Assembly: GCA_024998685.1 (NCBI GenBank)
Contig: JACOEH010000001.1
Coordinates: 124,001 to 188,000 of the forward strand
Origin: Nitrospira sp.
GTDB lineage: Bacteria; Nitrospirota; Nitrospiria; Nitrospirales; Nitrospiraceae
Direction: 5' to 3'
DNA: 64,000 nucleotides
Below are positions 10,107-17,728 of this stretch, in pieces (the stretch's first letter is position 1; every line of letters begins with the position of its first letter). Position numbers and translations under genes: made by a program. The notes beneath the pieces are model-generated. The model saw nothing but the letters and a program-made list of their open reading frames with translations. It searched no databases and was not told the DNA's origin.

Positions 10107-10988
10107 ATGCAGCTGACAGGAATGCAGAATACGCTCGGTAAGAGCCAGTCGATGTCTGATCGTACGGCAACGGTAAGCCGCCTCGAAGAGGTGGTATCGA
10201 CGTCGGAAGAGTTCGATCGAATCGTCTCACAGGCGCTGCCGATGCTGTTGGATCGAGCGACGGGCTATACAAAACGATTTTTGCGTGAAACCGGCCAGTG
10301 GAACGATGATATCGAGCATGAAAAATTCGCGCTGCGCTGGGGCGCCGAATACCTCGAGCGGTTTCTCGTCTGTGGACGCAGTGAAGTGCCGTGCCGCCCG
10401 TTGTTTCTGTTCGACTCGTTAGTGGCCAAACAGCACAGCAAACCGGAACCGTTTTGTTATCATCCGGACTTGCTGAGGCCGCTCGGTCGATTTGTCGACG
10501 GACTTGTGGCGCGGGCGGTCGTCAGCCGTGACGCGCTGATCGCGATTTATCACCACTCCTATGGATGGGGCCCGGGAGAAGTGATTGCGGTGACCGGACT
10601 CAATGGGTTGGAGAGCCAGCGCATCTATAAGAATTTTCGCCGATGGCGCGACACCGGCTGGCAGCGCACGATGGATGAGATGGGCATGACGAAGGCGGAG
10701 CTCGCGGAGCTGGGGAATCAGCAACAGCGCCATCGACAACGATTCAACAGCGAGGCTGAGCAGCTCATCCGGGTCGCGCAGGCCCATTACCGAAAAAGCG
10801 AGCCGGACCATTATCCCTGTCTCTCGCGATCTCAATGGGGGGAGATGTTTACTCAAGGCTATGGCTGCGATTACCGGATTTGGCACCTGGCGCTCTGTCT
10901 CGATTGTATGCAAACGGCCTGGGGATTGGGATCCAGCGGATCAGCGGTCGGCGAAAAACCGCGTCTGGAATTACAGGTGCGGCCCTAA
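10107..10988 (+). CDS. Unrecognised protein, sigma-factor-like
   Basis: A 293-residue soluble protein that I cannot assign to a named family. An early segment (ALPMLLDRATGYTKRFLRET) has the spacing of sigma-70 region 2 helices. The segment DALIAIYHHSYGWGPGEV, followed by SQRIYKNFRRWRD, looks like the helix-turn-helix of region 4. The C-terminus carries a Cys cluster (HYPCLSRS, GYGCDYRIW, ALCLDCM) that could bind metal. GGAGG sits 4 bases before the chosen ATG. It is followed 77 bases later by a membrane-anchored coiled-coil gene, an arrangement that recalls sigma/anti-sigma pairs. That role is inference only. Confidence 0.6.
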   Translation: MQLTGMQNTLGKSQSMSDRTATVSRLEEVVSTSEEFDRIVSQALPMLLDRATGYTKRFLRETGQWNDDIEHEKFALRWGAEYLERFLVCGRSEVPCRPLFLFDSLVAKQHSKPEPFCYHPDLLRPLGRFVDGLVARAVVSRDALIAIYHHSYGWGPGEVIAVTGLNGLESQRIYKNFRRWRDTGWQRTMDEMGMTKAELAELGNQQQRHRQRFNSEAEQLIRVAQAHYRKSEPDHYPCLSRSQWGEMFTQGYGCDYRIWHLALCLDCMQTAWGLGSSGSAVGEKPRLELQVRP

Positions 10989-11065
10989 GGCCGAGCTCGT
11001 CGCGTCGTGTCGTATGGAATCGTGAGCTGGAAAATAGAAGGTGCCAAGGAAGATATGGAGGATAT

Positions 11066-12337
11066 ATGGGTCAGGAAGAGGATCTGGAATTATATCGGTC
11101 GCGACTCCTTGAATCGTTGAATGGCCGATCCAGCCGCTCCCTTAGGAACGCATCGGATCCCATTCAGGTGTATATCAACGAGCGCCGTGTGGGAGAGCTT
11201 GAAGGAAGGGGAATCGGCGCGACGCTGCAAGTTCAGTGCGTCGATCACATCGACACGGTGCAGCTTCGCACTGAAGAAGGAATTCTCCTGGGAGGGCTCG
11301 CCGCTCCCGAGCAGGGATTTAGAACGGACCGTCTCCGGCTTTCCGTCGATACGATCGAGCTCTGTGTCCATAACACCGCACAGGGGGGGACGCTCAGTGC
11401 GCTGTTCAGTCCTGCCCCCAGTTTCTGGGGTCGCGTCTGGAAGGGCATCGTTGATGTGACCGACAGATTGACGGCCCGCCGTCCGGATACGGCGATTGCA
11501 TATGGTGGCGCTTATGGAATGCGAACGGTCGCCTTCACGCAAGCGCTCTTGGCGATTGCCGTCGTGGGATTGGTCGCCGACCGTGCGACGATATGGATGA
11601 CGCCGGAGCCCACGCCCTCTCCGGTCGTCCAAACAGCGAGTCTTCCCGCATCTCCGCCGGCAGAAACGGCAAGGCTTGAACAGCAGCTGGATGAGGTGGC
11701 ACGGATGCAGGCCAAGATAGGAGAAGCCCTTGCGTCTCAACAGAACGGCATCGTGCAGCTCCATCAAGCCGTGGCCAAATTATCATCGACTCAAGAATCT
11801 GTGGCGTCCAGCGTGGTGATGGTCAAGGAAGAAGTCAAGGAAGAAGTCAAGGAAGAGCTTGAGAAACGGCTGGAAGCAGTCGGTCGTGAGACCGACCGCA
11901 CGACGCGACACGTCGCGAACAAGGGGCGAATCGAGCAGGAACAGCTTGAAGCCGCGATCCATAGTCTCACCGCAGATAATGATCGGTTGTCGAAAGAAGT
12001 GGCCGGCCTGGAAGAGAACAACCAGAGTCTGAAGGCCAAATTGCAGACAGCGGTGGCGAATGTCCCGAAATCTGCCGACCCAAGCCCGGAGCGTCTCTTG
12101 AAAATGGCCGACAGCATGCAGGGCAACCAGCAGCCGTTCCTTTTCTGGGTGACGTTCAGCGAAGGAACGAGTCAGGAAAGCATCGATCAATGGGTCAATG
12201 GAATGAAGGGTCATAAGGGAGCGCTGAACGAAGGTTGGCAGGAAGTACGGATTATTCCGCCACCGGTCCCGCCCGATCGTTTCTTGGAGCAGATCAGAGG
12301 AGAAAAAATCATCAAGGCTGCGCGGATCAATCAGTAG
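11066..12337 (+). CDS. Membrane-anchored coiled-coil protein, unknown function
   Basis: A 423-residue protein. The N-terminal 145 residues are probably cytoplasmic and beta-rich (IQVYINERRVGELEG). One membrane segment lies near residues 150-172 (ALLAIAVVGLVADRATIW), followed by a Pro-rich spacer, a long coiled coil of about 140 residues with a charged EEVKEEVKEELEKRLE repeat, and a C-terminal globular tail. The topology (inside domain, one TM, outside coiled coil) fits a transmembrane signalling or anti-sigma-like protein. The start at 11066 follows GGAGG; the frame is open further upstream, but that part overlaps the preceding gene. No family name recognised. Confidence 0.65.
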   Translation: MGQEEDLELYRSRLLESLNGRSSRSLRNASDPIQVYINERRVGELEGRGIGATLQVQCVDHIDTVQLRTEEGILLGGLAAPEQGFRTDRLRLSVDTIELCVHNTAQGGTLSALFSPAPSFWGRVWKGIVDVTDRLTARRPDTAIAYGGAYGMRTVAFTQALLAIAVVGLVADRATIWMTPEPTPSPVVQTASLPASPPAETARLEQQLDEVARMQAKIGEALASQQNGIVQLHQAVAKLSSTQESVASSVVMVKEEVKEEVKEELEKRLEAVGRETDRTTRHVANKGRIEQEQLEAAIHSLTADNDRLSKEVAGLEENNQSLKAKLQTAVANVPKSADPSPERLLKMADSMQGNQQPFLFWVTFSEGTSQESIDQWVNGMKGHKGALNEGWQEVRIIPPPVPPDRFLEQIRGEKIIKAARINQ

Positions 12338-12818
12338 GAGCATTGCCGGGAGAGCATTCTTACTCCGCATCGTCGTTCACATCGATAGGTCTTGAAATCC
12401 ACACGGGCAGCGGCTTTCGATGATCTTCATCCGAAGAGGGGCCTACCGACGTTCGTCGACGCACAATGTTTTGATCATGTCGAATCAGCTATGCGACCGG
12501 ATAATTTGTCGGAGTTATGTGTCGATGGATCAATCATGAGGCCCCATGTCCGGTCAAGATCCTCGACTGGACATATTCCGGCTCGATCACAGACGTTTTG
12601 TCCGTTGAGCCACGTGAGATGGAGTGAGTAGCATGCATCGTAAGCGAGGGAAGCAACGAGTATACGGGCAGCCAAGAGATAGCAAGATGTCATCACCGGA
12701 TAATGTCCCACCGATCAACCGGCGATTGCTTTCAAACCGGCCCCTATCAGAACAACACACAAATCAACTCGGCGATTGAACCAAGCCATCACGCTGCAAG
12801 GAAGAGAAAGGAAGATCC
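12338..12818. other. Intergenic region with one possible short gene
   Basis: 481 bases without a clear gene. A 48-codon ORF at 12633-12779 (+) starts MHRKRGKQRVYG, has GGAG 8 bases before its ATG, and ends 40 bases before the glycosyltransferase. It is basic and low in hydrophobic residues and has no recognisable family, so I do not call it a gene. No strong terminator or promoter was recognised. The region probably holds the promoter for the 12.8-19.9 kb cluster. Confidence 0.4.
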
Positions 12819-13904
12819 ATGAGAATCGCACAAGTGGCTCCATTGTGGGAGAGCGTTCCGCCCAAACTCTACGGGGGAACCGAACGCATCGTTTCGTACA
12901 TTACGGAGGAGTTGGTCGCGCAGGGACATGACGTCACGCTGTTTGCCAGCGGTGATTCAGAGACGAGCGCGCGGCTTGAAGCAATCTGCCCGCAGGCTCT
13001 CCGGTTGAATACCGGAATCTTCAACCGGGACGCTCCGATGATGATGCTTCAGGAGCGAGGCCTTGGAGCGGCGAGGGGCTTCGACATTATTCATTCGCAC
13101 CTGGATTTCATCGGATTCCCATTGGCACGACGGAACACCATTCCGGTCGTGACGACCCTGCACGGGCGTCAGGATCTTCCGGAATTGGAGCCGGTGTTCC
13201 GTGAATTTTCTGAAATGCCCTTGGTGTCCATTTCGGACGCCCAGCGTAAGCCGTTGCCTTGGGCGAATTGGGCGGGGACCGTCCACCATGGTCTTCCGCG
13301 CAATCTCTACACGTTTCATCCTCAGTCCCAAGGGTATCTGGCCTTTCTGGGCCGCATCTCTCCGGAAAAGCGCCCGGACCAAGCGATAGAAATCGCCAAA
13401 CGGGCAGGCCTCCCCTTGCGGATTGCGGCAAAAGTCGATCCAGCCGACCAGAACTACTTTGAAGCCGAAATTGAACCGTTGCTCAACCATCCCTTGATTG
13501 AATTCATCGGAGAGATTTCCGATGCCGAGAAAGACGAGTTTCTCGGCAATGCAATGGCATTGGTATGCCCATACGATTGGCCGGAGCCCTTCGGATTGGT
13601 GTTGATCGAAGCCTTGGCCTGCGGAACTCCGGTGCTGGCCTACCGACGGGGGTCGATCCCGGAAATCCTCGATCATGGCGTCACCGGTTTTATTTGCGAG
13701 ACGGTGTCCGAATTGGTGGACGCAGTCGGACAGGTCCCGCTTATCGATCGGCGGCACTGCCGGGCCGCCTTTGACGAGCGGTTTACTGCGGACCGGATGG
13801 CACGCGACTATGTGGCGCTGTATGAACGTCTTCTCGAAGATGAAGACGCACAGGCGTTCGCCTCCGAGCAACATAAGATTCTTGGGCGAGGCCGACATGT
13901 CTGA
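12819..13904 (+). CDS. Glycosyltransferase family 4
   Basis: Retaining sugar transferase with two Rossmann domains (GT-B fold), 361 residues. The N-terminal domain begins MRIAQVAPLWESVPPKLYGG with the sugar-acceptor GGTER loop. The C-terminal nucleotide-sugar site has FLGRISPEKRPD and the EX7E element in PEPFGLVLIEALACGTPV. An AAGGAAG lies before the ATG. It overlaps the next gene by 8 bases and opens a cluster that also holds two exporters, a BON protein and an amylo-alpha-1,6-glucosidase, so it may act on a storage or osmoprotective sugar. The donor and acceptor cannot be read from the sequence. Confidence 0.88.
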   Translation: MRIAQVAPLWESVPPKLYGGTERIVSYITEELVAQGHDVTLFASGDSETSARLEAICPQALRLNTGIFNRDAPMMMLQERGLGAARGFDIIHSHLDFIGFPLARRNTIPVVTTLHGRQDLPELEPVFREFSEMPLVSISDAQRKPLPWANWAGTVHHGLPRNLYTFHPQSQGYLAFLGRISPEKRPDQAIEIAKRAGLPLRIAAKVDPADQNYFEAEIEPLLNHPLIEFIGEISDAEKDEFLGNAMALVCPYDWPEPFGLVLIEALACGTPVLAYRRGSIPEILDHGVTGFICETVSELVDAVGQVPLIDRRHCRAAFDERFTADRMARDYVALYERLLEDEDAQAFASEQHKILGRGRHV

Positions 13905-15216
13905 CGTACTTGCCGATGCGAAAGAGACCGGTTCCGCTCCGAGCCGTGCTCGCGGTTGGGAGTTGGTTAAAACCAGAGACTTCGGCTTTTTGTTCGCCGG
14001 CCAGACGATCTCTCAGATCGGTGACAGCCTCAACAAAGTGGCGCTTTTGTGGTTCGTCTATGAAATGACCGGGTCGGCGCTCAAGATGACGGTGGTCGGA
14101 CTGCTTCAAACGCTTCCCCCATTGCTGTTCGGCCCGTTGATCGGTGTCTTTCTGGACCGCGTTCGAAAGAAACCGGTCATGATCTGGGTCGATCTTCTTC
14201 GGACCTTGATGGTGCTCCTGATTCCGCTGCTCTATGCTGCGGGTGAATTGACTCTCGATCGGCTGTACGTCCTCATCTTTGCCACCGCGATCTTTTCCAC
14301 TGTCTTCGGGCCGGCTTTGACATCCGCGGTTCCTCTCATTGTGCCCAAGGAGCGGCTTATCGCCGCCAACGCGCTCATGCAGACGACGACCAACGTCGGG
14401 CTTCTTGTGGGGCCTGCCGTCAGCGGCCTCGGTATCGCGCTCATCGGAGCGCAAAACGTCCTCTATGCCGACGCGGCGACCTTTTTTATCTCCGCCCTGT
14501 GCTTGTTCCCCATTCGTATGCATGAAATCCTCGATCGTCGGCGTACGGCAAATAAAGGATTGACGGAAGACATCACCGCCGACTTGATGGCGGGTTTTCG
14601 CTTCGTCTTCGTCGAGCAGAAGACCGTCTTGCTCCTCATGTTGACGGCCACTCTCTATAGCGTCGGCATCAGCGCCTTCATCTTTTTGCTGCCGGTCTTC
14701 GCGAAAGACGTGCTGGGGGTGGGCCCGATGCAACTCGGGTGGCTATGGTCGGCGCTCGGCGTCGGAATGTTGCTTGCCTCCCTTGGTCTGACATCGATCA
14801 CACAGGGAGACGTATCTTGGCGTTTGCGGTTCATGTCCGGGGCATTAGCCGTCGGCGGTCTGGCCGTCGCGGCGCTCGGTTTCCTCGAAGCTCCTGTGGT
14901 GGCCGGTGCTTTGATCGCGGTGATCGGAGGAAGCACCGCCATGTTTACTCCGCTGGTGTGGACGATGCTCCAAGAATTGACGCCGGCGCATCTCTTGGGC
15001 CGAGTCTTTACGAGCTTCGCCACGGGAGGAATGGCGTCATCCATGGCCGGTATGGCCGGTTTTGGATGGGCTGCCGATACAATCGGTCCTGCCGCCAGCC
15101 TGGGAGGAATCAGCCTCATTCTTCTCATGACGGCTGCGACCGCATGGCTGTTCAGTTTTTACAAGTCGCACACAGGAGCCTTGGCCGTTTCTACGCCAGG
15201 CCCCTTGGTTTCTTAA
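13897..15216 (+). CDS. MFS transporter, EntS/MFS_3 type
   Basis: A 439-residue inner-membrane protein with about 12 hydrophobic segments. The loop between TM2 and TM3 has GVFLDRVRKKPVM, the MFS signature, and the N-terminus has FLFAGQTISQIGDSLNKVAL as in exporters of the EntS/MFS_3 group. The ATG at 13897 lies inside the end of the glycosyltransferase gene (8-base overlap), so the two are translationally coupled. It is clearly related to the second MFS protein at 16355. Substrate unknown; siderophore, drug or glycoconjugate export is possible. Confidence 0.87.
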   Translation: MSDVLADAKETGSAPSRARGWELVKTRDFGFLFAGQTISQIGDSLNKVALLWFVYEMTGSALKMTVVGLLQTLPPLLFGPLIGVFLDRVRKKPVMIWVDLLRTLMVLLIPLLYAAGELTLDRLYVLIFATAIFSTVFGPALTSAVPLIVPKERLIAANALMQTTTNVGLLVGPAVSGLGIALIGAQNVLYADAATFFISALCLFPIRMHEILDRRRTANKGLTEDITADLMAGFRFVFVEQKTVLLLMLTATLYSVGISAFIFLLPVFAKDVLGVGPMQLGWLWSALGVGMLLASLGLTSITQGDVSWRLRFMSGALAVGGLAVAALGFLEAPVVAGALIAVIGGSTAMFTPLVWTMLQELTPAHLLGRVFTSFATGGMASSMAGMAGFGWAADTIGPAASLGGISLILLMTAATAWLFSFYKSHTGALAVSTPGPLVS

Positions 15217-15297
15217 TCCACCGTCCAATTCGTAGATCAGCATTGGACGCGTTGTTCACACACCATCCTGAAGTTTCATCAACAGACGCATCACTCG

Positions 15298-15326
15298 GAC
15301 GGCCTCTGAGATACGAGGAGGCCGTC
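15298..15326 (+). terminator. Stem-loop between MFS and BON genes
   Basis: GACGGCCTC and GAGGCCGTC form a perfect 9-bp stem with an 11-base loop, 82 bases after the MFS stop. No T-run follows, so it is a weak candidate for an intrinsic terminator and may instead be an mRNA-stabilising or processing structure. Confidence 0.45.
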
Positions 15327-15419
15327 TCGCTCGGGGGAAGAGATGACACGGAAGCCGTTGCGAGTTAGAATGGCCCCGGTGAATTCTCAGGAACATCGTG
15401 TACGAGGAGGGCTCTCGCG

Positions 15420-16355
15420 ATGACCATGTCGCCACGAGCGCTGATCATACTGAGCATGAGCGTGCTCCTGCTGGGACCTATAGATCCCGCATTCTCCGAT
15501 ACCCATGACAAGGAAAGTTCAACGGAAGCGCCTGCTCCGCGCCCACAACGTCCTCCCACCGCCTCCGATGGTCAGCCGGCGCCGCCCAAGCCACCGACGG
15601 ACGTGAAGCCGCAGCCCTCACCCGCTCCGACGACGAAGACGGACACATCAACTGATCACAAAGAAGTCGCGCCTGAGAAGCCCGTGCCGCCCAAGCCACC
15701 GACGGACGTAAAGCCGCAGTCCCCACCCAGTCCTCCGACGAAAGCGGACTCGACCGATCACAAAGAAGTCACGCCGGAGAAACATGCGCCGACTAAGCCA
15801 CCGGCGGAAGGGAAGGCGCAATCCGCACCCGCTCCGGCAACGAAGGCGGACTCACAACCGGCTGAATCTGAGAGTAAGGAAAAGGATCAGTCTGCCAAAA
15901 GGCCCCTGGGTTCACTGATTTTGTCGGTCAAGCTTGCGCTGATGGGAGATCCACGACTTTTCCGTTACGAGATTGAAGTGGGAGACGACCAGCAAACCGC
16001 GACTCTGGCAGGACGTGTCTCGACTGAAGAAGAAAAAACGGCCGCGACAGAAATCGCGCAAGCCGTCCCAGGTGTAAAGACCGTGGTCAACAAGCTTGCC
16101 GTCGAGAAAGACCTTGCGAAGACGCTGTCGAAGAAACAGGATGAAACCCTCACGACCTTGATCAAAGAACGTTTCTCCAAAAGCGCGACCCTGAAGGCAG
16201 CCAACTTCGAAGTGAAGACCGAGGACGGTGTCGTTCAGCTCAACGGAACGGTGCGTTTCCAGGTCACCGCTCTCGAAGCCGCCGAGACGGCCCGTCAAGT
16301 GCCGGGTGTCCGAGCAGTGAACACCGAAAAGATACGGCTGGAGGGCGAGAGCTGA
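15420..16355 (+). CDS. Secreted Pro-rich protein with two BON domains
   Basis: A 311-residue exported protein. A signal peptide (residues 1-25, cleavage near PAFSD) leads into a Pro/Lys-rich stretch of about 120 residues made of three imperfect repeats based on KPPTDVKPQ ... TDHKEV. Two BON domains follow (about 165-230 and 237-308; TATLAGRVSTEEEK and GVVQLNGTVRF). BON domains bind phospholipid or surfaces in the periplasm and help keep the envelope intact. AGGAGG lies upstream. Its TGA overlaps the next ATG (TGATG), so it is coupled to the second MFS gene. The Pro-rich part could span the peptidoglycan. Confidence 0.85.
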   Translation: MTMSPRALIILSMSVLLLGPIDPAFSDTHDKESSTEAPAPRPQRPPTASDGQPAPPKPPTDVKPQPSPAPTTKTDTSTDHKEVAPEKPVPPKPPTDVKPQSPPSPPTKADSTDHKEVTPEKHAPTKPPAEGKAQSAPAPATKADSQPAESESKEKDQSAKRPLGSLILSVKLALMGDPRLFRYEIEVGDDQQTATLAGRVSTEEEKTAATEIAQAVPGVKTVVNKLAVEKDLAKTLSKKQDETLTTLIKERFSKSATLKAANFEVKTEDGVVQLNGTVRFQVTALEAAETARQVPGVRAVNTEKIRLEGES

Positions 16356-17716
16356 TGCAAGGCCGCTCCGGCCCCTTGCCTTACTCTCCCCCTACGGTGG
16401 AGAACGCAGACAGCATCTCAGCAGGGCGGCATGCCGATGTTTCAGTTGCCGACCCGGCTCCCCCTATGGCGGAGAACGCAGACAGCATTTCAGCCCAGGA
16501 TCGTCCGCTGCTCCTGACCCGTGATTTCGGACTTGTCTGGTCCGGACAATTTATCTCCCAAATAGGAGACGGCATCTCAAGACTGGCGCTCCTGTGGTTC
16601 GTCTATGCCGTCACCGGGTCGCCCATCAAAACGTCCGTCATCGGCCTGCTGCAGACGATCCCCCCGATTGTGTTGGGTCCGATCATCGGCGTGTATGTCG
16701 ATCGGCTTCCGAAAAAGGTGCTGCTCATCACCAGCGATATATTGCGCGCGTTGTTGATCGGGTTGATTCCCTGCCTCATTCCCGTGGAATCCTTTACGGT
16801 ATCCGTCCTCTATATCTTGGTCCTCTTGCACGCCATTGCGACGGCGGTGTTCGGTCCGGCTCTCACCGCCGCCGTACCTTCGTTCGTCCCTAAAACTCAA
16901 TTCACGGCCGGCAACGCACTTCTCCAAAGCACGACCAGCCTCGGCATTATTTTCGGTCCCGCGCTGAGCGGCTTAGGCATTGCCGCGTACGGGTCACAAG
17001 AGGTTCTATGCCTCAACGCCGCGACATACATGATTTCCGCCGCGTGCCTCACCCTGGTCCGCTTCAAGAACTCCGGGCCGCAGGTTCCGTCACGTGCCGC
17101 GCGGCCGACGATGCTGCAAGATCTGGTTGAAGGATTTCGCTATAGTGTGGTCATCCAACCGACGATCTTGCTCTTGACCGGCACCGCCGCTCTCTATACG
17201 TTCGGCACCAGCGCGTTGACCGCTCTCTTTCCTGTGTTCGCGCGGAAGATGCTGGGACTGGGCCCGGTAGAGATCGGGTATTTATGGTCCGCGGTCGGCG
17301 TCGGACTCTTCATCACATCGATCGGGCTCCTGTGGGCGACCGACTGGATGATCAAGGATCGAATGCGCCTCATCATGGGTACCAGTGTGTTGAGCGCGGC
17401 GGCCCTTTTCGCGTTGACTGGAACGACTGATCTGTATATGGCCGGTCTCCTCATGGGTTTGATCGGCTGTGGGATGGGCGCCTTTACCCCGATTGCGTGG
17501 GGCATCATCCAAGAACTCGCGCCGAGACAGATGATCGGACGAGTCTTGGGATTCTATGGAACAGGCGCGATGACGGCCGCCATCGGGGGAATTTCTGCAT
17601 TCGGATGGATCATGGAACAGCAGGGTACGGAAACCGGCGTATATGGGATCAGCCTCGTTATGTTGGTGACGAGCCTGGTCGCCGCGCGCATGAGCCGAGC
17701 AAAAACCATGCACTGA
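16355..17716 (+). CDS. MFS transporter, EntS/MFS_3 type, second copy
   Basis: A 453-residue, 12-TM inner-membrane transporter resembling the MFS gene at 13897 along its length (RDFGLVWSGQFISQIGDG, GVYVDRLPKKVLL). It differs by an N-terminal extension of about 50 residues that holds two copies of ENADSISA, encoded by a 37-bp direct repeat. The start ATG overlaps the BON stop by one base. An alternative ATG at 16466 lacks a ribosome-binding site. The pair of related exporters around a BON protein may form a hetero-oligomer or have split specificity. Confidence 0.85.
   Translation: MQGRSGPLPYSPPTVENADSISAGRHADVSVADPAPPMAENADSISAQDRPLLLTRDFGLVWSGQFISQIGDGISRLALLWFVYAVTGSPIKTSVIGLLQTIPPIVLGPIIGVYVDRLPKKVLLITSDILRALLIGLIPCLIPVESFTVSVLYILVLLHAIATAVFGPALTAAVPSFVPKTQFTAGNALLQSTTSLGIIFGPALSGLGIAAYGSQEVLCLNAATYMISAACLTLVRFKNSGPQVPSRAARPTMLQDLVEGFRYSVVIQPTILLLTGTAALYTFGTSALTALFPVFARKMLGLGPVEIGYLWSAVGVGLFITSIGLLWATDWMIKDRMRLIMGTSVLSAAALFALTGTTDLYMAGLLMGLIGCGMGAFTPIAWGIIQELAPRQMIGRVLGFYGTGAMTAAIGGISAFGWIMEQQGTETGVYGISLVMLVTSLVAARMSRAKTMH
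16386..16494 (+). repeat. 37-bp direct repeat inside the MFS N-terminus
   Basis: Copies at 16386-16422 and 16458-16494 differ at three positions and are 72 bases apart, a multiple of three. Both keep the frame and encode PP-[TM]-[VA]-ENADSISA. The core GGAGAACGCAGACAGCAT is identical in both. The repeat looks like a mobile short element absorbed into the coding region, or a local duplication. Confidence 0.75.
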
Positions 17717-17728
17717 AGGAAATCATTC

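Noticed and set aside
11823-11853. GTCAAGGAAGAA repeats as a possible microsatellite switch
   Set aside because: The unit is 12 bases, in frame, and simply encodes a coiled-coil heptad-like KEEV pattern; copy change would not shift the frame.
12633-12779. 48-codon ORF before the glycosyltransferase
   Set aside because: GGAG is present, but the peptide has no hydrophobic core or family and chance ORFs of this size are common.
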